A DNA stretch of 64,000 nucleotides from Pseudomonas nitroreducens NBRC 12694 (GCF_002091755.1 NZ_BDAI01000005.1:1-64000); one strand, 5' to 3'. Shown: positions 32,674-43,906, counted from the stretch's first letter. Translations and numbers: made by a program. Notes: a model not told the origin generated them from the sequence alone.

Positions 32674-33054
32674 ATGCAGAGCATCATGCTCAAAGCCAAA
32701 CTGCACCGCGCCGAAGTCACCCACGCCGTGCTCGACTATGAAGGCTCCTGCGCCATCGACGGCGAATGGCTCGATCTCGCCGGAATCCGCGAGTACGAAC
32801 AGATCCAGATCTACAACGTCGACAACGGCGAACGCTTCACCACCTACGCTATCCGTGGCGAGGAGGGTTCGCGGATGATTTCCGTCAACGGCGCCGCCGC
32901 TCACAAGGCCAAGGTGGGTGACCGCGTGATCATCTGCGCGTACGCTCAGTTCAGCGACGCCGAGCTGGAAGGCTACAAGCCGCGCATGTTGTACATGGCT
33001 CCCGGTAACAAGCTGAGCCATACCAGCAACGCGATCCCGGTCCAGCTCGCCTGA
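32674..33054 (+). CDS. panD: Aspartate 1-decarboxylase
   Basis: 126 residues from ATG at 32674 (MQSIMLKAKLHRAEVTHA). The self-processing site Gly24-Ser25 (YEGSC) gives the pyruvoyl cofactor; Lys9, Tyr58 and Asn72-type residues of the active site are present. It makes beta-alanine for PanC. The 122-bp gap after panC could hold its own promoter. Confidence 0.95.
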   Translation: MQSIMLKAKLHRAEVTHAVLDYEGSCAIDGEWLDLAGIREYEQIQIYNVDNGERFTTYAIRGEEGSRMISVNGAAAHKAKVGDRVIICAYAQFSDAELEGYKPRMLYMAPGNKLSHTSNAIPVQLA

Positions 33055-33066
33055 TCCGAAGAGACG

Positions 33067-33092
33067 ACGCCCGGAACCACCGGGCATCTTTT
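33067..33092 (+). terminator. Probable terminator after panD
   Basis: GCCCGG-AACCA-CCGGGC followed by ATCTTTT, 15 bp after the panD stop and before pgi. Confidence 0.6.
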
Positions 33093-33143
33093 CCGTTCGA
33101 AAGCCTCAAGCTCAAACACGCCCGTCTTACCCGAAGGTACGTC

Positions 33144-34808
33144 ATGGAACACCACCTCACCCCGCTGGATGCCACCCAACTGGCGAGCTGGAAGGCATTG
33201 GCCGCCCACCGCCAGGAACTGCAGAGCTTCACCATGCGCGAGGCATTCGCCCAGGACCCGGAGCGCTTCAAGCGCTTCTCCCTCAGCGCCTGCGGCCTGT
33301 TCCTCGACTTCTCGAAGAACCTGATCCGCCAGGACACCCTCGACCTGCTGGTGAAGCTCGCCGAGGAAGCCAAGCTGGGCGAGGCCATCCAGTCCATGTT
33401 CCGCGGCGAGGTGATCAATGCCTCCGAGCGCCGCCCGGTGCTGCACACCGCGCTGCGCCGCCCTATCGGCGATAAGGTGCTGGTGGACGGCAACGATGTG
33501 ATGCCCGAGGTGCACCGCGTGCTGCACCAGATGACCGAACTGGTCGCCGCCGTGCACAACGGCCTGTGGCGCGGCTACACCGAGAAGCCGATCACCGATG
33601 TGGTGAACATCGGCATCGGTGGCTCCTTCCTCGGCCCGCAACTGGTCTCCGAAGCGCTGCTGCCCTTCGCCCAGAAAGGCGTGCGTTGCCACTATCTGGC
33701 GAACATCGACGGCAGTGAATTCCGCGAGATGACCGCCAAGCTCAACGCCGAGACCACGCTGTTCATCGTCTCGTCGAAGTCCTTCAGTACCCTGGAAACC
33801 CTGAAAAACGCCCAGGCCGCCCGCGCCTGGTACCTGGCCCAGGGCGGTAGCGAGGCGGAGCTGTACCGGCACTTCATCGCCGTTTCCAGCAACAAAGAAG
33901 CCGCTTCCGCCTTCGGCATCCGCCCGGAAAACGTCTTCCCGATGTGGGACTGGGTCGGCGGCCGTTACTCACTGTGGTCGGCCATCGGCCTGCCAATCGC
34001 GATGTCGGTGGGCATCAACAACTTCAAGGAACTGCTGTCCGGCGCCTACAGCATGGACCAGCACTTCCTCACCGCGCCGTTCGAGAAGAACATCCCGGTG
34101 CTGCTGGGCCTACTCGGCGTGTGGTACGGCGACTTCTGGGGCGCGCGCAGCCACGCGATCCTGCCCTACGACTACTACCTGCGGAACATCACCGATCACC
34201 TGCAGCAGCTGGACATGGAATCCAACGGCAAGAGCGTGCGCCAGGACGGCACCCCGGTGTCCGCCGGCACCGGCCCGGTGATCTGGGGTGGCGTGGGCTG
34301 CAACGGCCAGCACGCGTACCACCAGTTGCTGCACCAGGGCACCCACCTGATCCCGGCCGACTTCATCGTCCCGGTGTCCAGCTACAACCCGGTCGCCGAC
34401 CACCACCAGTGGCTGTACGCCAACTGCCTGTCGCAGAGCCAGGCGCTGATGGTCGGCAAGAGCCGCGCCGAAGCCGAGGCCGAACTGCGCGCCAAGGGCG
34501 TGGACGAGGCCGAAGTGCAGCGCCTGGCGCCGCACAAGGTGATCCCGGGCAACCGCCCGAGCAATACCCTGGTGCTGGAGCGCATCAGCGCCCGCCGCCT
34601 GGGCGCGCTGATCGCCATGTACGAGCACAAGGTCTACGTGCAGAGCATCCTCTGGGGCATCAACGCCTTCGACCAGTGGGGCGTGGAGCTGGGCAAGGAG
34701 CTGGGCAAGGCGGTCTACGGGCGCCTGGTCGGCAGCGAGGAAAGCGCCGCCGAGGACGGTTCCACCCAGGGCTTGATCGACTTCTTCCGCGGCCGTCACC
34801 GCGGCTGA
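33144..34808 (+). CDS. pgi: Glucose-6-phosphate isomerase
   Basis: 554 residues, normal length. Both PGI signatures are visible: the VSSKSFSTLETLKNA/phosphate-binding region and GGRYSLWSAIGLPIA, with the C-terminal EHKVYVQSILWGINAFDQWGVE carrying the active-site Lys-type residue. In pseudomonads, which lack phosphofructokinase, it serves mainly gluconeogenesis and the cyclic Entner-Doudoroff route. Confidence 0.96.
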   Translation: MEHHLTPLDATQLASWKALAAHRQELQSFTMREAFAQDPERFKRFSLSACGLFLDFSKNLIRQDTLDLLVKLAEEAKLGEAIQSMFRGEVINASERRPVLHTALRRPIGDKVLVDGNDVMPEVHRVLHQMTELVAAVHNGLWRGYTEKPITDVVNIGIGGSFLGPQLVSEALLPFAQKGVRCHYLANIDGSEFREMTAKLNAETTLFIVSSKSFSTLETLKNAQAARAWYLAQGGSEAELYRHFIAVSSNKEAASAFGIRPENVFPMWDWVGGRYSLWSAIGLPIAMSVGINNFKELLSGAYSMDQHFLTAPFEKNIPVLLGLLGVWYGDFWGARSHAILPYDYYLRNITDHLQQLDMESNGKSVRQDGTPVSAGTGPVIWGGVGCNGQHAYHQLLHQGTHLIPADFIVPVSSYNPVADHHQWLYANCLSQSQALMVGKSRAEAEAELRAKGVDEAEVQRLAPHKVIPGNRPSNTLVLERISARRLGALIAMYEHKVYVQSILWGINAFDQWGVELGKELGKAVYGRLVGSEESAAEDGSTQGLIDFFRGRHRG

Positions 34809-34819
34809 TGGATTTACGA

Positions 34820-34846
34820 ACGGGTGAGCGCCTGCTCACCCGTTTG
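34820..34846 (+). terminator. rho-independent terminator after pgi
   Basis: ACGGGTGAGC-GCCT-GCTCACCCGT followed by TTTGCT, 11 bp after the pgi stop. Confidence 0.75.
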
Positions 34847-35030
34847 CTCGGCCCGGCACTCTCCGCCATCCCCCTCAGCTCCATCCGCCCTCCCCACCTC
34901 TGCGCCTAGCGCTCTGCAGCGCCGATCAGAACACCCACGCGGGAACGTTCCCGTCTGGTGGCGCGTCGAAACTGCATGGACAACCCTTGAACCCGCCTTG
35001 CCTTGGATGCACCCTTGGGACATCTCGGCT

Positions 35031-35045
35031 AAACAACAACAAGGA
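35031..35045 (+). promoter_or_regulatory. A-rich Hfq/Crc-type site on the acsB ribosome-binding region
   Basis: AAACAACAACAAGGA contains AACAACAA, the AANAANAA pattern bound by Hfq with Crc, merged with the AAGGA Shine-Dalgarno 7 bp before the acsB ATG. It is the class of motif found repeatedly in CrcZ, predicting translational catabolite repression of acsB. Confidence 0.65.
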
Positions 35046-35051
35046 TTCCCC

Positions 35052-36989
<1,938 letters not shown>

Positions 36990-37071
36990 CCTGCGCTACA
37001 GGCCGAGGGCGCAAAGATGCTAGGTTTATGGAACAGACCTGTCGTCCTTGCCCCGAGGCCTGTCCGCCGCA

Positions 37072-37950
37072 ATGGAAACCGTTCGCCGTCATATCGAAAG
37101 CCAGGTACTCAGCCTGACCGGCCTCGCCCTGGGCGGGGTCGACTTCGAGTCGCCCAAGGGCGATCCCGGCCTGTTCGGGCCGGAATCCATCAGCTGGAAA
37201 GTCCATGGCGACTTCAGCTCGATGCTCATTGGCGGCATCAGCGCCCTGCTCCTGCAGATGCTCCACCCGGCCGCCCTCGGTGGAGTGTGGGACCACTCCA
37301 ACTTCCGCGCCGACATGCTCGGCCGCCTGCGCCGCACCGGGCAGTTCATCTCCGCTACCACCTACGGTTCGCGCGGTGACGCCGAGAAGCTGATCGAGCG
37401 CGTGCGACGCATCCACGACGGCGTCCACGGCACCCTTCCCGACGGCACCCCCTATGCGGCCAGCGACCCGGACTTGCTTACCTGGGTGCACGTCGCCGAA
37501 GTCAGTTGCTTCCTTGCCTCGCACCTGCGCTACCTGAACCCGAATCTTTCCGGCGAAGAACAGGACCGCTACTACGACGAGATAGCCCTGATCGCCGAGC
37601 GCCTCGGTGCACGCAATGTCCCGCGCTCGCGGGTGGAGGTTGCGGCCTACCTGCAACACATGCGCCCACAGCTTCGCTACGACGAACGCACCCGAGAAGT
37701 GGTCAGCGTGCTCTTCAACGCCCCTGCCCCCAGCTTCCTTGCCAAGCCCTTCGGCATGCTGATGATGCGCGCCGGCATCGACCTGCTCCCGGAGTGGGCG
37801 ACTGACCAGCTTGGCCTGAGCCTTGGCAGCCTGCAGCGCCAGCTGATCCGTTCCAGCGTGAAGCGCAGCGTGCCGCTGTTGCGCTGGGCGGTGCGCAACG
37901 GTTCGCTGCACCGCGCGCGCCGGCGAATGGGGCTGCCCCCTCTGCGCTGA
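37072..37950 (+). CDS. MpaB-like oxygenase domain protein (DUF2236)
   Basis: 292 residues from ATG at 37072; an in-frame TTG at 37048 is an alternative. The helical DUF2236 domain shows LLLQMLHPAALGGVWDHS, GRLRRTGQFISATTYG and LLTWVHVAEVSCFLA, whose histidines resemble the heme ligands of the latex-clearing/MpaB oxygenase superfamily. The substrate is unknown. It sits between acsB and a thiolase, which hints at oxidation of a carbon compound feeding acetyl-CoA, but this is only context. I do not recall it at this place in PAO1. Confidence 0.75.
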   Translation: METVRRHIESQVLSLTGLALGGVDFESPKGDPGLFGPESISWKVHGDFSSMLIGGISALLLQMLHPAALGGVWDHSNFRADMLGRLRRTGQFISATTYGSRGDAEKLIERVRRIHDGVHGTLPDGTPYAASDPDLLTWVHVAEVSCFLASHLRYLNPNLSGEEQDRYYDEIALIAERLGARNVPRSRVEVAAYLQHMRPQLRYDERTREVVSVLFNAPAPSFLAKPFGMLMMRAGIDLLPEWATDQLGLSLGSLQRQLIRSSVKRSVPLLRWAVRNGSLHRARRRMGLPPLR

Positions 37951-38049
37951 AACGTGACCACTCGGTTCGGAGGGTGGTGAGCCGGCGGCGAGCGTGCAAC
38001 CATGCTCCTTCGCTGCGGCCGTTGCCGCGCCAGCCAGAGGATTCGCGTC

Positions 38050-39228
38050 ATGCAAGAAGTCGTCATCGTCGCTGCCACCCGTACCGCCATCGGCAGCTTC
38101 CAGGGTTCGCTCGCCACATTGCCGGCCCATGAACTGGGCGCCGCGGTGATTCGCAGCCTGCTGCAACAGACCGGCCTGGATCCGGCCCGGGTGGATGAAG
38201 TCATCCTCGGCCAGACACTGACCGCCGGTGCCGGCCAGAACCCGGCGCGCCAGGCTTCCATTGCCGCAGGCCTGCCCAACACGGTGCCGGCGATGACGGT
38301 GAACAAGGTCTGCGGCTCCGGGCTCAAGGCCTTGCACCTGGCTGCGCAGGCCATCCGCTGTGGTGACGCCGATATCGTCATCGCCGGCGGCCAGGAAAGC
38401 ATGAGCCTCGCCCCCTACGTCATGCCTGGCGCCCGTACCGGCCTGCGCATGGGCCACGCCAAACTGGTCGACAGCATGATTCAGGACGGCCTGTGGGATG
38501 CCTTCAACGATTACCACATGGGCATCACCGCCGAAAACCTGGTGGAGAAGTACGGCATCAGCCGGGAGGACCAGGACGCCTTCGCCGCCGAATCGCAACG
38601 CAAGGCCGCCGAGGCCATTGAAGCGGGGCGCTTCAAGACCGAAATCACCGCCATCGAGATTCCCCAGCGCAAGGGCGAAGCCCTGCGCTTCGACACCGAC
38701 GAGCAGCCCCGCGCCGGCACCACCGCAGAATCCCTGGCCAAGCTCAAGCCGGCGTTCAAGAAGGACGGCAGCGTCACCGCCGGCAACGCTTCGACCCTCA
38801 ATGATGGCGCAGCCGCCGTATTGCTGATGAGCGCGGCCAAGGCTGCAGAACTGGGCCTGCCGGTCCTGGCCCGTATCGCCGCTTATGCCAACGCCGGTGT
38901 CGACCCTGCCATCATGGGCATCGGCCCGGTCTCGGCTACCCGCCGCTGCCTGGAGAAGGCCGGTTGGCAGCTCGCCGACCTGGACCTGATCGAGGCCAAC
39001 GAGGCGTTCGCCGCCCAGGCATTGTCTGTGGGCAAGGAACTGGGCTGGGATGCCTCGAAGGTGAACGTCAACGGCGGCGCCATCGCCCTTGGCCATCCCA
39101 TCGGCGCATCGGGCTGCCGCGTACTGGTCACCCTGCTGCACGAGATGCTGCGCCGCGACGCGAAAAAGGGCCTCGCGACGCTCTGTATCGGCGGCGGCCA
39201 AGGTGTGGCACTGGCTCTGCAGCGCTGA
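38050..39228 (+). CDS. Acetyl-CoA C-acetyltransferase (thiolase)
   Basis: 392 residues from ATG at 38050, with AGAGGA about 9 bp upstream. The nucleophilic Cys lies in NKVCGSGLKALHLAAQ, the catalytic His in GGAIALGHPIGASG and the second Cys in ATLCIGGGQG. The length and motifs are those of the biosynthetic AtoB/PhaA-type thiolase. It may serve ketone-body or short-chain fatty acid metabolism, or PHB-type synthesis; no phaB/phaC or atoAD genes are adjacent. Confidence 0.9.
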   Translation: MQEVVIVAATRTAIGSFQGSLATLPAHELGAAVIRSLLQQTGLDPARVDEVILGQTLTAGAGQNPARQASIAAGLPNTVPAMTVNKVCGSGLKALHLAAQAIRCGDADIVIAGGQESMSLAPYVMPGARTGLRMGHAKLVDSMIQDGLWDAFNDYHMGITAENLVEKYGISREDQDAFAAESQRKAAEAIEAGRFKTEITAIEIPQRKGEALRFDTDEQPRAGTTAESLAKLKPAFKKDGSVTAGNASTLNDGAAAVLLMSAAKAAELGLPVLARIAAYANAGVDPAIMGIGPVSATRRCLEKAGWQLADLDLIEANEAFAAQALSVGKELGWDASKVNVNGGAIALGHPIGASGCRVLVTLLHEMLRRDAKKGLATLCIGGGQGVALALQR

Positions 39229-39329
39229 CCTATCGGGACTTGCTGAGCAGAATTCCGTCTGCACAGCAAGTCTCCACGCACGATTGCAGGCCCATGCCCT
39301 CCTAAGTTGATTCTCCGCATGCTTTCGGT

Positions 39330-39354
39330 CCTACGCATAGGAATATTCCGTAGG
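39330..39354. promoter_or_regulatory. Inverted repeat upstream of the response-regulator gene
   Basis: CCTACGCATAGGAATATTCCGTAGG has outer arms CCTACG/CGTAGG and a perfect inner palindrome GGAATATTCC (39340-39349). It lies 66-90 bp before the regulator ATG, in the place of an autoregulatory operator. The protein that binds it is unknown. Confidence 0.5.
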
Positions 39355-39419
39355 TGCTTGAACAACTGGTCTATCTTCAAGATCAATGCGCGCAATTATT
39401 TGGACTCAGGGAGTCAACC

Positions 39420-40034
39420 ATGAAGAAACGTGTGGTGCTGATCGAGGATCACCCCGCGATGCGTTTGGCGATCCGTTCGCTGCTTGAACAGGATCCTCAG
39501 TTCGAAGTAGCACGCGAGGCAGCCGATGGTCATGGCGGTCTGGACGCTGTCCGCAAGGAACGGCCGGACCTCGTGATACTGGACCTCAACCTGCCAGGGA
39601 TGGACGGCCTCGACCTGCTGGCGCGTATCCATATTTTCGACGAGAACATCCGCCTGCTGGTATTGAGCTCGCAGGATGAGCGCCTGTATTCAAGCAAGGT
39701 CGAAGCCGCGGGTGCGCATGGCTTCGTCAGCAAGAACAAGGACACCAGCGCCATTCTCAACGCCGCTCGCATGCTGGTCTCGGGCTATCGCTGCTTCCCG
39801 GAAAAGTCACTGAGCATCGACAAGAACGCCGACCCGGTGGCCAGCCTGACGCCGCGCGAACTGGTGGTGCTGCGCAGCCTGGTGAGAGGCATGAGCAACA
39901 AGGACATCGCCGAGGAGCTCTTCCTCAGCCAGAAGACCGTCAGCACCTACAAGACGCGCATTCTGGAGAAGCTGAACCTTGAAAGCCTCGTGGACCTCGT
40001 TGAGTTCGCCCGCACCAATCGCCTGAACGACTGA
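39420..40034 (+). CDS. LuxR-family two-component response regulator (BvgA/RocA type)
   Basis: 204 residues from ATG at 39420, with CAGGGAG just upstream. The receiver domain (1-120) has IEDHP, the phosphorylated Asp about 55 (LVILDLNLPG) and the switch Lys in VSKNKD. The C-terminal LuxR helix-turn-helix is LTPRELVVLRSLVRGMSNKDIAEELFLS. It resembles the BvgA/EvgA/RocA1 group. No histidine kinase gene is adjacent, so its sensor lies elsewhere. Whether it controls acsB, the MpaB-like gene or the thiolase is untested. Confidence 0.88.
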   Translation: MKKRVVLIEDHPAMRLAIRSLLEQDPQFEVAREAADGHGGLDAVRKERPDLVILDLNLPGMDGLDLLARIHIFDENIRLLVLSSQDERLYSSKVEAAGAHGFVSKNKDTSAILNAARMLVSGYRCFPEKSLSIDKNADPVASLTPRELVVLRSLVRGMSNKDIAEELFLSQKTVSTYKTRILEKLNLESLVDLVEFARTNRLND

Positions 40035-40134
40035 CAGACATCACTGAAAACCGCGTCCGAAGGCGACTTTCGAATCGAACCATCCCAGCCGTGCCATACT
40101 GGTTCTGCACGTCACGACGGAAACGACTCTCGCC

Positions 40135-43100
40135 ATGCCCAAAGGATTGAAACGCGCCATCGGCGCGGTCTTGTTGCTGGTCTCCCTCTACTGCCTGCTG
40201 GGTTTTCTCATTCTTCCTGGCATTGGCCTGCGCGTAGCCAACCAACAACTGGCTCAATACTCGACGGGCCCAGCGCGCCTGGAACGCATCGAATTCAATC
40301 CCTTCAGCCTGGAGCTCACCCTCTGGGGATTGCACCTGGGCGAAGAGGGGCAGGAACAGGTACGTTTCCGCCGCCTCTACGCCAACCTCGAACTCGATAG
40401 CCTGTGGAAGCGCCAGTTGCACCTGGCGGATGTCGAACTCGATGCACCGCACACCGAGTTGCTGTTCGCCGAGAACGGCACGCTGAATCTCACCAGGCTG
40501 TTCAAGCTCCCCCCGAGCGAAACGACTCCCCCGCCGACGGAACCGAGCGATCCCTTCCCGCTGCGCATCGACCGCATACGGCTGGCCGAAGGCAGTCTGC
40601 ATTTCCTCGACCGTCGCCCCAGCGAGCCGGTGGAGTTCGTCTTCGACCCGTTGGGGTTCGAGCTGCATAACCTCAGCACGCTGCCTGACGACGGCGCCGA
40701 AATGACACTGGTCGCCACCGGCCCGCACGGTGGCAAGCTCGACTGGAAAGGCGACCTGAGCATCGTGCCGTTCACCTCCAAGGGCAGCTTCACTGTCGAC
40801 GATGTGCCGCTGAAGGCCTGGTGGCCCTATGTGCGTGACAACGCTCCGCTCAATCTGAATAACGGCATGCTCAGCGTCGCCTCCGACTACCACCTGGACC
40901 TGTCGAAGGACACCCAGCTGCTGCTGGACAAGACGACCATCAAGTTGCGCGACCTCGACCTGACATCACCTGAAGGCAAGCCGCTCGCCAAGCTCGCCAC
41001 CCTGGATGTCGCCGACACCGCGCTGGACCTCGCCAAGCAGGAAGTGATCGTTGGTCAGATCCGCAGCCAGGGTCTGGAAGCCTGGGCTGCGCGGGAGAAG
41101 GACGGGCAGCTTGACTGGCAGAAGCTCTTCGCCGACTTCAAACCCTACAAGCGCCCCGAGGAGCCAACGCCTCAGGCACAGGCCGCCCCCGAGCAGAAGC
41201 CTGCCGAGAAGCCCACCAGCGAAGCCAAGGCGGCGTCCGGCGAGACTGCCACCGGCCAGCCGCAAACGCCCCCGGTGAAGGCCGCCAAGGAACAGCAGAC
41301 GGCCGTGGTCACCCCCGAGGCCGAGGACAAAGCGCAAGGCAAGCCCACCGATGCAGCCAAGACTCCGCCAGCAGCCGTGGCCGCTTCAACAACCCAACCG
41401 CAGCCCGCAGATGCCCAGCCCGCCGCACCGGCTGAGCCGAAGAAGACCTGGCACGTGGTCCTGCGCGACACCCAGTTGCGCGGCTACAAGGCCCACCTGG
41501 CCGATCGCGCACCGAGCAAGCCGGTGAATCTCGAAGTCGGCCCGCTGAACCTCGACCTGCAGAACCTCGACAGCGGCCTGACCTCTCCCCTGCAGCTCAA
41601 GCTCAAGACCGGTCTCGGCCCCCGCGGCCAGATCGAGGCCAGCGGCCAGGTCATCCCCAACCCGGTCAGCGCAAAGCTCAAGGTCTCCACCCGCGACATC
41701 GACCTGCGCGTCGCCCAGGCCTACATCGATCCGTTCATCCGCCTGGAACTGCGCAGCGGCCTGCTGGCCAGCGACCTCGATGTCGACCTCAAGGGCGCCG
41801 AGCCGCTGGCTTTCAGCGTCAACGGCAGCGTTCAGGTCACGCAGTTGCATACCCTGGACACCCTCAAGAGCCGCGACTTCGTCAAATGGACCAAGCTGAC
41901 CCTCAACGGCCTGGCCTACAAGCATGGCGACAGCCTGCTGATCCAGACGGTGTCGCTGGAAGAGCCCTACGCACGCTTCATCATCAACGAGGACCGCAGC
42001 ACCAACGTCAGCGAGCTGATCATCGCGCAACCGGAATCCGCATCGTCCTCCGCGAACAAAGGCGGCAGTGGCAACAGCAAGCCGCTGGGCATCCGTATCG
42101 GCGGGGTGAAGATCAACAACGGTTCGGCCAACTTCGCCGACCTGACCCTGCGCCCGGACTTCGCCACCGCCATCCAGCAGCTGGGCGGTGAGATCGGCAC
42201 CATCGACAACCGCAATCCGACACCCGCCTCGGTGGACGTGAAGGGCAAGGTCGACAAGTACGCCCCGGTCACCATCAATGGCAGCCTCAACCCCTTCTCG
42301 CCGCTGGAGAAGCTGGACATCGCCACCAGCTTCAAGCGCGTCGAGCTGACCACCCTGACGCCCTACTCCGGCAAGTTCGCCGGCTATCGCATCCGCAAGG
42401 GCCGGCTGAACCTGGACCTGCACTACCAGATAACCCAGGGCAAGCTGAAGGCCGACAACAAGGTGCTGGTAGAGCACCTGCAACTGGGCGAGAAGGTCGA
42501 CAGCCCCGATGCTGTGGACCTGCCGGTGAAACTGGCGATCGCGCTGCTCAAGGACGCCAACGGCAACATCGATATCCAGCTGCCGGTGGAGGGCGACCTG
42601 AACAACCCGCAGTTCAGCGTCATGCCCATCGTCTGGCAGACCCTGCGCAACCTGGTGGTACGCGCGGTGCAGGCACCCTTCAAATTCATCGCCGGGCTCG
42701 CCGGCGGCGGCGACGAGGACCTGGGCAGCGTGACCTTCGCACCCGGCTCCAGCGAGCTGGATTCCGCCGCCCAGGCCAACCTCGACAAACTGGTCGGCGC
42801 GCTCAAGCAGCGCCCAGCCCTGAAGCTGGAAGTCGAAGGTGTCGCCGCCGCAGCCAGCGACGGCCCGCTGCTGGCCGACAAGCGCCTGAAACAGGAATAC
42901 CAGAAGAACTACTACAGCATGTTGCAGCGCCGCGGCGACAAGGTGCCCAGTGACGCCAGCCAGTTGGAAGTCCCGGAGGATCTGCAGCCGATCCTGCTCG
43001 AAGGCGTCTACCGTGCGCGCCTGAAGAAACAACCTCCGGCGGAGTGGCAGGACCTGAGCAAGGACGAGCGTTCGGCGAAGATGCGCCAGGCCGTGCTCGA

Positions 43101-43284
43101 CTCCTGGAGCGACAGCCAATTGCTGCTGCGCAAGCTCGGTCAGGAGCGCGCGACCCAGATCAAGGACTATCTGGTCAGCAAGGGCGGCCTGGGGGACGAC
43201 CGCATCTACCTCATCGACGTCAGCTTCGGCGAAGCGGAGAATGGTGGCAAAGTGGCCGCCCAGCTTCACCTCGATAGCGAGTAA
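40135..43284 (+). CDS. DUF748 (AsmA-like) envelope protein
   Basis: 1049 residues. One N-terminal membrane anchor (about 8-28) precedes a long periplasmic region with AsmA/DUF748-type repeats. A low-complexity linker rich in Ala, Pro, Glu, Lys, Gln and Thr (about 340-433) interrupts it. The C-terminus (from about 864) begins SVTFAPGSSELDSAAQANLDK, resembling the OmpA-like end typical of DUF748 proteins. AsmA-like proteins are thought to bridge membranes for lipid transport; this family has no assigned cargo. It is followed by two DUF2845 genes and a rhomboid gene in close order. Confidence 0.85.
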   Translation: MPKGLKRAIGAVLLLVSLYCLLGFLILPGIGLRVANQQLAQYSTGPARLERIEFNPFSLELTLWGLHLGEEGQEQVRFRRLYANLELDSLWKRQLHLADVELDAPHTELLFAENGTLNLTRLFKLPPSETTPPPTEPSDPFPLRIDRIRLAEGSLHFLDRRPSEPVEFVFDPLGFELHNLSTLPDDGAEMTLVATGPHGGKLDWKGDLSIVPFTSKGSFTVDDVPLKAWWPYVRDNAPLNLNNGMLSVASDYHLDLSKDTQLLLDKTTIKLRDLDLTSPEGKPLAKLATLDVADTALDLAKQEVIVGQIRSQGLEAWAAREKDGQLDWQKLFADFKPYKRPEEPTPQAQAAPEQKPAEKPTSEAKAASGETATGQPQTPPVKAAKEQQTAVVTPEAEDKAQGKPTDAAKTPPAAVAASTTQPQPADAQPAAPAEPKKTWHVVLRDTQLRGYKAHLADRAPSKPVNLEVGPLNLDLQNLDSGLTSPLQLKLKTGLGPRGQIEASGQVIPNPVSAKLKVSTRDIDLRVAQAYIDPFIRLELRSGLLASDLDVDLKGAEPLAFSVNGSVQVTQLHTLDTLKSRDFVKWTKLTLNGLAYKHGDSLLIQTVSLEEPYARFIINEDRSTNVSELIIAQPESASSSANKGGSGNSKPLGIRIGGVKINNGSANFADLTLRPDFATAIQQLGGEIGTIDNRNPTPASVDVKGKVDKYAPVTINGSLNPFSPLEKLDIATSFKRVELTTLTPYSGKFAGYRIRKGRLNLDLHYQITQGKLKADNKVLVEHLQLGEKVDSPDAVDLPVKLAIALLKDANGNIDIQLPVEGDLNNPQFSVMPIVWQTLRNLVVRAVQAPFKFIAGLAGGGDEDLGSVTFAPGSSELDSAAQANLDKLVGALKQRPALKLEVEGVAAAASDGPLLADKRLKQEYQKNYYSMLQRRGDKVPSDASQLEVPEDLQPILLEGVYRARLKKQPPAEWQDLSKDERSAKMRQAVLDSWSDSQLLLRKLGQERATQIKDYLVSKGGLGDDRIYLIDVSFGEAENGGKVAAQLHLDSE

Positions 43285-43295
43285 GGAGTCGTTCG

Positions 43296-43586
43296 ATGAA
43301 AGCCCTGACCTGGATGTCCTGCGCCCTGCTGCTTTGCGCGGCGGGCGCCCAGGCGGAAAGCATGCGCTGCGGTAGTTCCCTGATCAACGCCGGCGACCGT
43401 GCCTGGGAAGTCGAGCAGAAGTGCGGCGCGCCGGATCACCGCGATGAAGTCGGCTATACCCTCAGCGGCTACGACCACCGCGAGTACCGGGTCGAGGAGT
43501 GGGTGTACGGGCCGCGCAACGGCACCAGCTACATCCTCACCTTCGAGGCCAACAAACTCAAAAGCATCGAGTTCAAACGCAATTGA
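43296..43586 (+). CDS. DUF2845 exported protein, first copy
   Basis: 96 residues. The signal peptide (about 1-20, ending AQAES) is followed by MRCGSSLINAGDRAWEVEQKCGAPDHRD and a C-terminal VEEWVYGPRNGTSYILTF, the DUF2845 pattern with two conserved Cys. Function unknown; the fold is probably like small periplasmic SmpA/BamE-type domains. It has a strong AAGGAG site, 11 bp after the DUF748 gene. Confidence 0.8.
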   Translation: MKALTWMSCALLLCAAGAQAESMRCGSSLINAGDRAWEVEQKCGAPDHRDEVGYTLSGYDHREYRVEEWVYGPRNGTSYILTFEANKLKSIEFKRN

Positions 43587-43906
43587 AGCCCCTCTTCACT
43601 CTGCGCCTGGTCGCGCTTGTGTTACCGCTCACTGTCATTGCGCTGGACGCGCAGGCCGCCAGCTTGCGCTGCAACAGCAAGCTCATCAGCACCGGCGATG
43701 TCACCAGCGACGTGCTCAGCCGCTGCGGCGAGCCAGTCAGCCGTTCCTTCCTGGGCTACAAGCAGGTGCCTGGCCCCCGCTACGGCGAATCCATGGAAGT
43801 GGCCGTGGAAGAATGGATCTACGGCCCCTGGAGCGGCATGTTGTATTTCGTCCGCTTCGAGGGCAATCGGCTGAGCGACATCCAGAGCAAGCGCAGCGGC
43901 AACTGA
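43583..43906 (+). CDS. DUF2845 exported protein, second copy
   Basis: 107 residues if it begins at the TTG at 43583, which overlaps the previous stop as TTGA and gives a proper signal peptide (LFTLRLVALVLPLTVIALDA). The mature part SLRCNSKLISTGDVTSDVLSRCGEPVSR and VEEWIYGPWSGMLYFVRFEG parallels the first copy. The two genes are a tandem duplication. The rare start codon is inferred since no ATG or GTG gives a full signal sequence. Confidence 0.75.
   Translation: MKPLFTLRLVALVLPLTVIALDAQAASLRCNSKLISTGDVTSDVLSRCGEPVSRSFLGYKQVPGPRYGESMEVAVEEWIYGPWSGMLYFVRFEGNRLSDIQSKRSGN

Noticed and set aside
41386..43269. Minus-strand frame of 627 codons opposite the DUF748 gene
   Set aside because: Antisense composition (Ala/Gly/Val/Asp/Gln) with no signal peptide or domain; the sense frame is a coherent envelope protein.
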